Source of the DNA: Brevipalpus yothersi
Lineage: Eukaryota; Arthropoda; Arachnida; Trombidiformes; Tenuipalpidae
Length of the DNA stretch: 53,618 nt
Assembly (NCBI GenBank): GCA_003956705.1
Contig: QZCP01000273.1
Location: 1-53,618 of the forward strand
Direction: 5' to 3'
Under the pieces are notes generated by a model, which searched no databases, was not told the DNA's origin, and saw only the letters and a program-made list of their open reading frames with translations. Shown here piece by piece: positions 1 through 12,468 of this stretch (position 1 is the stretch's first letter; each line of letters starts with the position of its first letter). The position numbers and the translations under genes were made by a program.

Positions 1-80
<80 letters not shown>
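1..80. repeat. (CT)40 microsatellite at window edge
   Basis: Perfect CT dinucleotide run from the first base; its full length is cut by the window. Confidence 0.98.
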
Positions 81-84
<4 letters not shown>

Positions 85-1185
85 AAGGTAGGCAACTTCT
101 TTTTCTTATGAATGAAAGTCTCTCAGGTATGTGGTACCATTTGCTTTCTCGGTGCTTACTTCTTACTTTGAGTCTCAGCAAATGTCACTTGGAGTGAAAC
201 ATTTGCTGGAATAAAATGAAGAACAAGAATGTTGATGATGATAGACGTGAAAAGGTCTGTAAAATTTGAGCAAAGGCAATTGCTCAAATATAGTGATATA
301 GCTAGGACAGGAAATCGCAGTGATACCTGCTACAAGTAAAAAAGTAAAATAAAAGATCTCCACTGATGATGATAATTTTTTCTCTCTCTCTTTCTCTATT
401 CTTCATAAACTTTCGTAAAGAGAGAGAGAGAAAAAGACACTTCCGAGTATAATGTGTGTTGCCATCATCACACCACTCGTCAGTGTTTACACCGTACACA
501 CTCTCTTGCCAAGTTCACTGGCTGATTACTCAATGATTATATTTTTTGAAACTTGCCATCATAATTTCAGTTAGATTCACCTTCTCTTGGCTACTTATTC
601 TATCTCTCTCTCTCTCTCTTTTCCTCTTACTTTTTTTCTCTCTCTCTCTTCTCTCTTCCATTTTCGCGCCACTTCATCATCGGTCTTGACTCGCTGACGT
701 TGAGCATCAAAAACAAGAAGTTTCCTACCGAAGTATAATCATCATCATACTCAATTATCATCTTCTCCTTTTACTAACTTTGGGCACGATCATCTTCCAT
801 GTCTCAGTTGGCAAGAGAAGCAACTTTAAATTGTCATTTATAGCACGTCTTCGTCAAGCAAGAATCTCTCATTCATTCATTCACTCGCTCATTCTTCTCT
901 CTCTCTCTCGACTTAAATCTTTTCTCAAATTTTTCCCTACCATTGAACACTTTTTTTCGACCATTCTTTAGCTTCATCAACTCCAACTTCTGACAAACAC
1001 CTCATGTGCTTAAGTGCCAATAAGCGTTGAATAACGATTACCTTCACTTTCAAGCGCTTCCATCACTGTGAAGAATTTCCTTGAATCATTCCGTGTTTTT
1101 TTCTATCATGATTCCCCTTGTGTACTTTCGTACCTGAGATTTCGAGATGTTATTTTTTCGCTCTCTCTCTCTCACCTCACAAGCC

Positions 1186-1230
<45 letters not shown>

Positions 1231-2672
1231 ATGAATTCCTTTTCACCCAGGAAACGGATTTTGGATACATCATCATCACTTTCATGCTTCCCATCTTGGT
1301 GTGATTGCTTCAATGAAGATGAGGGAGATAGCAAAAAAAAGGAAGAAAACGTTTTCAAAATTCTTTTCTACCGATAAATTCACTAAATTATCACTCAAAA
1401 TCGTCAGTAAATGTGATGATTGCTAGGATCATCAACCATGACTGTAAACCGCTCATAAACACTCTTAAGCCTACCCAGTGAGAAAAATTTGAGGGAAAAA
1501 TTAAGATCCTCGCGGTTTTCAGCATTTGGAAATAAGGTTTACTTTGAAGTTTTGCACCCAAAACTAAATAAATTTTTGCTGTATTTTTCTTAATTCCAAA
1601 AAACTGATTTTTTGAGAGATTATTTCGCAATATTGAGACAGTTAGAGATAAGGTTGGGTATCTTTGCGAAATATTTGTTTGACCCGCTGGGAAACGAAGA
1701 TGCAAGAAACCTAGGAATCTTCAACTGCAAGAAAGAACAAGGGACATTATACAAAAAAATATCAAATTTTTGAGATAATTTATGACTTTTTGAAGCCTAT
1801 CTGAAGTTTGCATTAAAGTTTCCCAACATTCGTGGAATTAACACAAAATTTCTAGAATTCCATCGCGATTTCCATGAAAGTTAGAGATTTTTATTCGAGT
1901 GGGCAACTTAGATGCTTCATTTATAGTGTTTTGTTTTCTGGCAGTTTTAAAATATTTTTAATACTGTGATCCTGCATAGGTTGAGGCAGGCTAAGTGAAA
2001 AAATTTGCCCTCTCTACTAGCTCTAGGGAAAAGGAGTTGGTATCGGTATGAGTTGAGGATGCCTTATTCGTGGTCGATCTTGTTCGAGTACCAATTGACA
2101 ATGTTGGTTGAGTTTTTTACTAATTGAAATGAATCATTCTCTTTGGGTTGGTGTAACCTATATTAACTTAGAGTCGAATTAGAATCAGGAAAATTTCTGC
2201 CCTTTCCTTAATTTTTTAAGATACCTTATTTTTCTTGAAATTTCTTACAAAATTTTCCTGAAAATACAGATCCTTACAAGTTCTCACAAAACCTCATCCT
2301 TATCCGCACGCTTTAGGAAATTTGAGCAAAATCTTAGTTTTCTCACACGATTCTTCTCATCGGGTACGTCCATCCATCAAATTGAACACTTGTTCAATCA
2401 TAAGCTGATAATTCTGAGTTGCTATATCTTTTAGCAGTCGGTTGCAAAAAAGGTTTGATGTGCTCTTTTTTACACCCAATCGAGAGAATTCTATGATAGT
2501 TTTTTCCAACAGATTGCACTCTATCGTTGATATATAATAATATAATATAATATAATAACAAATGAAGCTTTTGAGCAAAATGCTGAAGAACTAAGAATAA
2601 TTAGTCCATTGAAATTCAGCTCAAAATCCATTGATCAAGAAGTAGCTTCTCGTTATGTTTATATACAGTATG
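81..2672. other. Intergenic, no gene recognised
   Basis: AT-rich, with CT and GA tracts (notably 1189-1229) up to ~1.25 kb and plainer sequence after that. The longest open frame (minus, 1705-1391) has no recognisable domain, no clear start context and no splice partners. Confidence 0.5.
1189..1229. repeat. (GA)n microsatellite
   Basis: Perfect GA run of about 20 units, with a shorter CT run just before it (1161-1173). Confidence 0.97.
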
Positions 2673-2954
2673 TACAGTCCGTTTCAAAATTTTACGGCCA
2701 GGTGAAATATCAAAATTGAAAATGCTCCAGATGAGAACATCAGGTTTTTTCAGTTTATTTTAGTCTCATATTTGTGGATATAAAGTAACTTGGCGTCAAA
2801 TGCTATCGGAAAAAACAAAAGTTCGAGAAACTCATGATTGGCAAAGATGAACCGTTGCAAAAAAATACCGCCAGTTTGTAGAAAAAATTCTAGAAAATCA
2901 GTATTTTGTTTCTCCACCATTCTTTTCTATTACTTCGATCAATCTAGGCTCCAT
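2673..2954 (-). mobile_element. Relic of a Tc1/mariner-type transposon, 3' end
   Basis: On the minus strand 2954-2898 reads MEPRLIEVIEKNGGETKY and a stop, closely matching the usual end of Tc1-like transposases (…PRRIQAVIKAKGGHTKY in the family). About 200 bases further on, GGCCGTAAAATTTTGAAACG (from 2699) leads to GGACTGTA at 2680-2673. This has the form of a Tc1 terminal repeat ending next to TA. Upstream on the same strand I cannot follow the transposase, nor find a matching repeat at the other side, so this is a truncated or decayed copy. Confidence 0.7.
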
Positions 2955-3992
2955 ATACATGTAGATGTAGATAAAAATAAAGTTTGAATTTCTGATTGAT
3001 CAATCTTCATCCATGTAGTGAAGTCTGATCGCACACATCAGTCATTGAATTTTGATGAGAAAATAACGAAAGTCCTTAGTTTTCCTCGTGATGATCAGTT
3101 TGTTCTCTGCCAAATAATTGATCAAAAATTGAGTGAATATATTTGATGTTTCGTGAGTGTTTTTGCACTAATTGTGGTTTAAAACGAATAAAAAATGAGG
3201 TAATTAATTAAACGTATATATTCCAATTCTTTTTCTGGCTCGAGTCGATCCAGACAATGATGATTATTATTAGGCCAACTGAAGGTACTGAAAACTCGAA
3301 AAAATCGGTAAACCAATGCTTCATGATTTCATGAGATTCAGAGATTTTCTCATTTTTCTTCAAAGGAAATGACGCTGCTTTTGAGAGACTAGGATGGATA
3401 GAAGGTCTAAATAACTTGAACCTTTTCATTCATCCTCTTCATTCTCTAGCGTTCATAATGAAAAAATGAATGAAATTTTGAATATTCCACCCTCGATCAT
3501 GATCTGATTCAAATTCTATTAGCTTTCTGAATGAATATTATGGATATTGCTCAGCCCCAAAATCCAATGAAATTGTATAAAAATTCGAGCTATTGAGAGA
3601 AAATTTCACGAATCTCATCTTCAAAAATTTTTTACTGGGAATTAGTCTGTAATTTTCCTTTTATCGATGTTGATCTTTGTGATAAAGTTTGAAAAGAGAC
3701 TTATCATTCCATGTAATTTTTGATTTTGATAAGAAGAGGGGTAATCAGCAAATGTTCTGTGGTTCTTCATATGAATTTTCAAATTATTGGAAAGTTGAAA
3801 AGTTCCAGATTTCTTCCAGTTCGAATTCCCAGCGGATCCTTAAGGTTGCTGATTCGCTGGTATGTTTTCTATGAAAAAGCATAATAGTAGTCCGATCAAA
3901 ATTCTATCTAGATAAGCAAATTCCGATACTTATTCAATAAAATTAATAAACCAGTGCAACCCATCAAAGAGGTCCTATATCCTTGGGAAACT
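2955..3992. other. Intergenic, no gene recognised; may include decayed transposon
   Basis: About 1 kb of AT-rich sequence. The first part may belong to the Tc1-like relic ending at 2673, but no transposase motif can be followed. Short open frames carry no recognisable domain. Confidence 0.4.
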
Positions 3993-4125
3993 TCATCTTG
4001 AGCTCCATGTGGCTAAATGAATTTTCAATTTAGGAGATATTCTCTAGCATTCCATTCTCATTTCACTAGAACGAGAGAATATCTTGATGAAAATTCATTT
4101 AGCCACATGGAGCTTGAGATTGAGT
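3993..4125. repeat. Foldback (imperfect inverted repeat) downstream of the cadherin stop
   Basis: The 27 bases at 4001-4027 are the exact reverse complement of 4088-4114 (arm begins AGCTCCATGTGGCTAAATGA). Pairing resumes inside the loop, where GATATTCTCT (about 4035-4044) faces AGAGAATATC (about 4074-4083). Total folded length is about 114 nt. It lies ~330 bases past the stop codon on the gene's strand, so it could be in the 3' UTR. It may be a small foldback (MITE-like) element or a hairpin RNA; nothing seen decides between them. Confidence 0.7.
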
Positions 4126-4447
4126 TTTTCAAGTATATAGACTATTCCACTAGAACGAAGAGACAGTCGAAAAAATCTACCCAATTGTCAGTATACCTTT
4201 TATCAGGTGATTAGTTCGAATCACTTGTCCATTCAAGCTAGAATTGAAACAGTAAAAGGATTTGTATGGTTACCAAATACATTACATTACATTGTATACT
4301 AAAGTTTTTCCCTGAAATCAAGAGAAATATCAGAGAAAAAGTTTCTCAAAAAATCAGAGTTGTGTTACTTCCCGAGATACATGTAAACAAAAAAAAGGTT
4401 GATATCAGTCATATAATATATCGTAAAAAGGAAATAAATTTATTTAT

Positions 4448-4898
4448 TTATAATTCTGTTGTTTCAAGATTGATAATGCTTAAATTATTTCCTAATGGCG
4501 GTTGATGATGAAATTGACCATTGTCAGGATAGCTGGATGAAATGTACACAGTGTTGATACTATTTTTTCTCACCACATGATTGTGATTATTATGATTAGC
4601 TGATGAAATATGATTTACATGATTGGCACGAGTAATTGGAGCTCGAGGAGCTTTATCTTTCTTGTTATTATTGTTCATATGTCCATTGGGAGTTGGAATG
4701 GCCATATTTTGGGGTGTTATTCTTCCCTGGGTAACCCCACGACAAAGAGCTGACTTATCGTTGCCCGATGATTCGGATCCCGATCCTCGATGACTTTCAT
4801 TTAATGAATCTGTGGGTGTTAATGGGCCATTAATTCGTACACCACCACTTTCGGCAACTGCATTCTCATCCAAAGAATTGTGACCATTCGAATTGTGG
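4448..4898 (-). CDS. Cad87A: Cadherin exon 13: distal tail with PDZ ligand and stop
   Basis: Residues 1892-2041 then TAA at 4450-4448. The tail is low-complexity (Ser/Gly, then His/Asn-rich around residues 1985-2000). It ends INLETTEL, a class I PDZ ligand (x-T-x-L). Acceptor TTTTCAG|C. AATAAA hexamers start in the stop codon (4448-4443 and 4444-4439), so a very short 3' UTR is possible, but a longer one cannot be excluded. Confidence 0.88.
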
Positions 4899-7800
4899 CT
4901 GAAAAGAAGAGAAAATAATGATTGAGCTTAGAAAGCCATTCTCGTCTTTCGATAATTCAGTTAGCTGAGGAATATACACGAGCTTGATTTCATATTAATA
5001 TCGTTAGATTGTGATATTGTATCCTATCTCTATCATAAAATCTTGGGCAGCATAACTATAGCGTCATATTTCCCACAGCTATGATCTGATTATGATGTTC
5101 TCAATATTTTACCTCATCTGTTCATCATCTTTAAACCAATCGTTATCAAAACCTGACATCCAGATTGGATTAGATCCCTCATCTGCATGAATATTTGTAT
5201 TTGGTACATTTGATTGACTTATTTGAGGATCACGATGACCAAAAGCAGAGACAGTGGCGGCTTTCAGTCTTCTTTCATATCTGAAATTTGGAAAAGATAA
5301 AAAAAACAATATTAGAATTTTAGAAAAGTTCTAGAATAAAAATAAACGAAAACTGACGCCCATGTTGAGATGTATCACTTACCTGCTCTTTTGATTTAAA
5401 CATAGGCACACAACTAGCATTAGCAATAGTGCTAATAATGCAGTTGAGCTTATAAGACAAGCCTTGAGTTGATCGTCAAAAGTGAGAAGTTCAGCTCGAC
5501 TTCCTTCCGAAGGCTGTGAATGAAAAAATGTATCATAAAAATAATTTGTTCCATGAAATTATTTGTCCATTCGAAACTCACCTCACTAACTAAAACATTG
5601 AAATCTTTGTATAATTGATCAAGATAATCGATATTCTTATCAATTAGCTTGAGAACATTGTTGACATCCATAATAGAGTTGTCAGATGGATCAACAAAGT
5701 GGAGGTACAAATCAGTTCTGAAATAAAAAAAAATAACAATATTAATCAGATATTTTGGGGACAAAATTGACCAATACAAGAGCATACTTCAATTTATCAA
5801 CCACTCCATCATCATTTGAATGGAATTTGTAACTGTCTACATTGACAATTGCTCCTGTTATATTGCTGAGTACACTGTGAAAAAAATAAGAGAAAAAAAA
5901 TTGAAAAAATTAATTCCTAAAATATACTTCCAATCACTAGATTATCTACTCACTCTCGGAATTTTTCCAGCCTCTCTCGTAATTCTTGTGGCATTAATCG
6001 GAGTATAAAACGCACTCTTTGGTCTGCTCGTAATAAATAAATCTGTTTCGAAAAAAATTGAAAATGGAAATTAAAAAATTTCAATTAGAATAAAAACAAC
6101 CAAAAATAAATACTCAAAAAATAATCACAACCAATTCTAATTCTAACCTTAACACTGGCGGTATCTGATAATCCACCAGAATCTTTAGCAGTGACATTAA
6201 ATTCAAAATAGCCTTTCATATCATTTCGAGGATCAAAATTGAGACTAATTTCACCAGTTTTACGATTAATAATGAATGGATCATCTTTAATGGTATCCAA
6301 GCCAATAGATAATTTACGCTTAACGGGTGGAATTATTTGATAACTAATAACTCGGTTAGGACCATCATCAGGATCGATTGCCTGGAAAGAGGAGGAAGAA
6401 GAAAAATAAAAAAACGCAAATTACTCAAGTTATCTTCTCTCTCCTTCTTCATCATCTCTCCTCAACACACATGTGGTGATGATGATGATATGCATGATGA
6501 GAGATGCTGTCGTATAAACGGATGGATTGTTTTTACCTTGATAGACATGAAAGAGGTACCAAAATCGGCCTCGGTGGTCACTCCACCGGTGAAAATTGAC
6601 TTGACAAATTTTGGTGGATTGTCATTAACATCTTTCACATTGACAACCACTTCGAGTAGTGAATTGTCACGAGAATCAAATTTGGCCACCGAGCGTGGCT
6701 CTTTGGAACAATCATTTGTGGCTTGAATAATTAATGAATACTTGCTGTTCTTCTCTCGATCTAGCGGCTGTGTGGTGGTGATCTGGTGTGTTAGCATGTC
6801 TAATTTGAATAATTCTTCCTCATTTCCGCCTATTTAGGGAAATGAAGGTACAGAAACAAAGAGTATATATATAATCATTTAGAATTAAGTGGCCAAGAAA
6901 AAGGTGAGAATATGAAAGGGTACAACACATACCGACAATAAAGTAGCATGGAGTAGTTTTGACACCAGAATCAAGTGGATCATCGACATCATCTTTGTCA
7001 ATGGTGGGAATAATTTTGAATGATTCGTGTCCAGGAGGACGATTTTCGGAGAATGTTACGATGAAAGTGTCCTGTGTAAATTCTGGCTCAAAATCATCAA
7101 CATTGGTCACCAGAATAGTTATATCAAGATCACTTGATAAAGATGTTACTTCTCCGAGATCGTATGCTTCCACTCTCAATTCATATACTCTTTGCCGTTC
7201 TCGATCCAGTGGCTTAACCAATGTTAAAAGTCCTACAAGTGAAGATAAAATAAAGAGAAAGAGAGGAGAAAATTAAAGCCATTAGTTTAGTGGGAGATAC
7301 TTTTTTTCTGCCCGTTTCTGACGAATAAGCAAAATATATATCATTTCCGGTGTCTTAAGAAAAACAATAAGTGATGAGTCAATCATTTTTGTCCCCTTTT
7401 TGTAAGCCAAAAAGGAAGAAATGAAAAAATCTCAGTCTACTAAGTGGAAAACAACCATTCTAAAGGATATTCTTTTCAAAATCTTCAGAGCATACCAGAA
7501 CAAACCAGATTATTTACAATGATAATGTTTCTCTTTCATATGGAGTCCTTACATGATTCAAATTCAGTTACTGCGTCGAATTTTGAGAATTTTGGGAATA
7601 TTCTGTACTGTATCTCTGTCATGGAGAGAGAAATAAGCCCTTCGATTGACTAGCAAGAGTGAATCATCTATTTTTTTCTCTGTGTATTTTTGTTAGTTTA
7701 AATGAGAATTTTTTCTCTCTCTCTTTCTCTTTCTCGAACCTCACTCTCTGCCTATTCAAAATCTGTGTACCATGAAAGTTAGCATGGAAAAAAAGTGACA

Positions 7801-10023
7801 TGGAAAACAAAGGTACATGTATACACATACAAGAAGGAGAAGAAGACAGGTAATGTAGATAGATAGAGTTTGAGGATAGGGGAGAGGTCAGGTAAAAAGG
7901 AAATAGGATAGGTGTGATGGTGAAGATTTTGTGAAAACCCCTCAACAAAACTTTGTCCCACCCGAATGCCAGTATGGCCATTCATATTTTTTCCTCTTTG
8001 ACTTGACATGTAACAGCTAAATTTTGACTATTCAAATAATCAGTCACCACAGTATAATTGACTGTTCCAAGAGGCGGAAGAAGAAAGAGAGATGGAAAAA
8101 GAATACCCTTCTGAACGAAAGTTATCAGTACAACAGAATAGAGAGAATAAAAGGAGTGAATGAATTGAATGAATGATGAATGAATTAAAAATATTTTGTT
8201 TTGTATTCATTTATCTCCTAACCATTGTTCTTGTCTATCTTGAATGTCCGCCAGTGTCCATTGGGCAGCTCTCGTAATTTATAATTAACAATTCCATTGA
8301 GTCCATGATCCTCATCAAAAGCTCTCACTTCCACTACAGGTGAGCCGATGGTTGCGTTTTCCGGTATGCGTATGGTATGATTTGATGGTGGATACTGAAA
8401 TATTGGACTACGATCATTGACATCGGCAATACATATTGGTATTGATGCGGTTGACCATCGTGATGGGCTACCTTCATCTTCGGCACGTATTGTCAAGGTA
8501 TAATTGGTCACTTTGGTTCGCAGTGAGAGGCGAGTGAATATACGGGCCGAAAATTCGGCAATGGCAGGCTGATTGACTAGAGAATTGGAGATGATTGAGG
8601 GTGATGTTGATGAATGGTGTGATGATGATAATTTGGTATTTATTGATGATGCTGACGATGATTTGATCGGTTCAATGGCAAACAATCCATCCTTATTGCC
8701 ATCCACAATGGTAAATCGTATTCGACCATTACCAGTTGTCGGATCATCTTTATCGGTTGCGGTCACTATGGTCACAGTGTCCCGGATGGCCAAAAATTCA
8801 TTCACCTGGGCACATCCCGGTGGCTGGATGATCAGTGGTGCCGCATCATTGACATCCAAAATTTTGACCACTATCTGTTGGAATGCACGTCTACTTTCAC
8901 CGGTTATGAAGCCATACTCATAATTATCAACTGCTTGTATAAGTAGATTATATTGTGATACTTCTTCTCTGTCCAGCTTGTTGGCCACAATTATTGAGCC
9001 CTACAAGGAGAGGGATACATAATGAAGAGAGAAGAGAGAAAAGAGATCATAATTATCAAGTCTTGTATAATTGAAAAAAAAGGAACTCGAAACGACATCA
9101 ACTTTCTGCCCAGTTTTTCATGAGAAAACAGGTGTATGTGTAATGATCAGAAGTTATGATATGGTCAAGTGATGTGGTCAAGTGTCTATGAGATTTTTTT
9201 CTCCTTGCTTCTCATCTTGCAATAAAAAGGTATTAAAAAAAGTGTAACATTTTTGACTATCATTATTAGTAAACTTTGATGAGTGTGAAGTCGAAAAAGT
9301 AAGAAAATGATACATGCACACACACACACAATCTTATCTTATATGGCAGAGTAACCTGGATGTTTGATTTTTTTTATATATATAAATATATATGTACAGA
9401 TAGAGGGAAGATTTGAAATTGTGAAAAAAAGAACATGTTTCTGAAAACATCCGATCCAGGTTGAGCATGTCCATCACTTTTTTTTCTGGTCCAACTCTGA
9501 TAACAGACAATATCAAAGCTTTATCTTCCAAGAAGAGAAAAAAAAATAAGGTGATACAGAAAGCGAGAGAGAAAAAAAAAGAGTCCGATGTGAAGTTGGG
9601 CAAGATATTCCTGAACTGATTCTTTTTTTTCTACTCTTTTTCGCATTCTTGTTCACTTTTTTTTGGCTACCAACCACACACATCCATGTACACACAAGCT
9701 AGTTGCATGTACACTAAGGACTTAGGTAAAACTTTGGGTCATTGAATCCACTTTTACAAAGAAGCTTAAAAGAAGAAGATGATGCCACTAACCATTTACA
9801 CCACCCCATAATGTACCCTTGTACAAGATAAATTTTCTCTTCTCTTCTCTCTTTCACTCTATCTCAAATGAAGTGTATGTGTTCAATGAAAGTGAGGAAA
9901 ATGATCTAATGAATGCTTGCCTCATGAAGAATGAAATGAATAGAAAAATTGAAAAAAAACTGGAAAAATGAGAAAAGAGAGAGGATTTTTATCGTCTTAT
10001 AGTGGTCATTTTTTCTCTGATGA

Positions 10024-10055
<32 letters not shown>

Positions 10056-10786
10056 TTTTTTCTTTCTTTCTTGTACTCTAGAATAATTGGAAAAAGGAGA
10101 AAGTATACTCTGGAACGTAAACTATACCCAAGGTGTACTTGGGAGGCTGTATGTGTGTAGATGGATGTGTTTAAAACGATAGAGAGGGAGAGAGAGAGAA
10201 AAGTAGAAAGTGAAATGAAAAGAATAAAAGACATATATCTAACTTTGATTTGCCAAAAACTTCTTGAAGAGAATAGAAGTTTCTCTGTTCTCTGGTTCTA
10301 TCCTCAGGTTTTCATTGCATTTGTTACCCTAGATTTTTCCACTCCGTGAGATAGATTACCTTAAATGATAGTCTCTAAAATGGAAAAGTGAAAGAGAGAG
10401 AGAGAGATGAAATAAAATGCTATTCCTTATTCTATTCTTGAGCCTCAACTTATTACTTGATTCCTTCTCCCAAGTTTTCTCTCTCTCTCTCTTTCCATCC
10501 ACCTCTCTCAGCCTTCAAGTTAGATTACTTTTATTCATTTCCATCACACACACACACTTACTTACTCACATCTATCATGATACAAGCTTCTTTCTTAGGC
10601 CAAAAAATATCAAGGTATTATTTCAAAGCTAAAAATTGGGTACCTCTGGGCTATATTATTATGATCATTCGCGTTAAACGTATGCAAGTCTGCACACACA
10701 CATTCAACGAAATCAAGCTTATTATTATTATTGAAGTGGTGTGAAATGGAATAGGAAGAGGAGAGAGAAGAAGAAGGTAGCAATAC

Positions 10787-10827
<41 letters not shown>

Positions 10828-12388
10828 AGTTTAAGGTGCCGAATGAAGATGAGGTGAAGAAACGCATGAATGAAAGATCCCAATGCTCTCTCTCTTTCTC
10901 TTTCTCTTTTTCTTCATCATGATGATACATAATAGAATACATATATCCAGTTTTCTTCTTCCTCCTCTTCTTAAGATTGGAAGTTTAACAAGTAATTCAC
11001 TTGTTGTTTCCCTTATTACACAGTACAGTTCAGTATAGTAGACAGAATATGTCTCTTCCGTGTTTGTCTCTCCTCTCTCTCTCCTTCTTCTGCTTCTTCT
11101 TCTAATCGATACTCAAACAGTTATTGCGAATCAAATTAAGAGAGTTGAAAAAGAAAGAGATCGACATACATAGTGGAAAAAAAGAATATATACACATGAA
11201 TGGAAACTATGGTCAAAAAAAGTAGTCAGAGTGGTATTGATGACAATAAAATCATCATTTGACTTACGGCCATGATCATCAGTATCAAATGAGACTGAAA
11301 ATACGAAAAGGTAACTGAATAGTTAGAGGGAATCAAGTTGAAAGAAGGAAGGAGGAGAGTAGCCCTCAGTTCAGTGTTAAGATTGAAGAAGTATCAAAGA
11401 GATGATTCAACCTCGATTCGATCAGATTGATGAATAAATGATCATCATCGTCCGATTGAACAATCTTATTCTCGCCTACTTATTCAAATTCCAGTAACAA
11501 TTCAAGTGATACGGTGATGATGATCTTGAATTGAAGGAAGAAAAGCGAACTAGCAAGTGATGAGAAGAAGAAGAAGAAGAAGTATTTCTCTTTCTTTATC
11601 GAAAATAGAATTCAGACTCACAAGATAGCCAAATAGAACATGGATTTGAATGGAAGAGAGAGAGGAAATGAATAAAAGAGGAACCTAAATTTCGATTCGA
11701 TTCATGTGTGTGTATGTATATATATACATTGCCAATACTATCAATACTCACGGTATCTCGGTCGATCTTGAATTTTCCATCAGATGATACAGCATCCAGT
11801 AGATAGGTGATCTTTCCGTATGGACCGACATCCTCATCAGTTGCCTTTACCTGGGCAACCAGAGATCCTATGGGCGCGTCTTCACCGATGAAAAATTGTT
11901 TCCTCTCGGATGTTGCAAAAACCGGATTATTATCATTCTCATCAAACACCTGAATTGCCACTTTGGCCACACCGGACAGGGGTGATGGTCCACCATCCGT
12001 TGCACGGACAGTGACATTGATCCATGAATATGTTTCCCTGTCAATGCGTCCCTTCACTATTAACTCTCCGGTACGAGGCTCTATATCGACTAGATTGAGA
12101 AGATCTTTACCACCTTCCAATGAATAGTGTATGGTTCGATTGAGATCACGATCATCCGCTTTGGTGGCCATAATTGTGGTTCCAAGGGCAGCATTTTCAG
12201 TTATTGCCCCTTCAAAAAGTTCCTTAATGAACACTGGCCTATTGTCATTTACGTCAGCTATTTTGATGGTGAGAATTGCTGTTATTGGAAAATAGATGAG
12301 AAAGAGAAGAAGAAGAATATGATTTACCGTTAGAAGGTGAATGATTGAAGTGCTCACTTGTCTGAGTACAAAGTTTTAAGATCAACAA

Positions 12389-12468
<80 letters not shown>

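Noticed and set aside
1391..1705. 104-residue minus open frame
   Set aside because: No recognisable motif, signal, splice partner or codon pattern; treated as chance.
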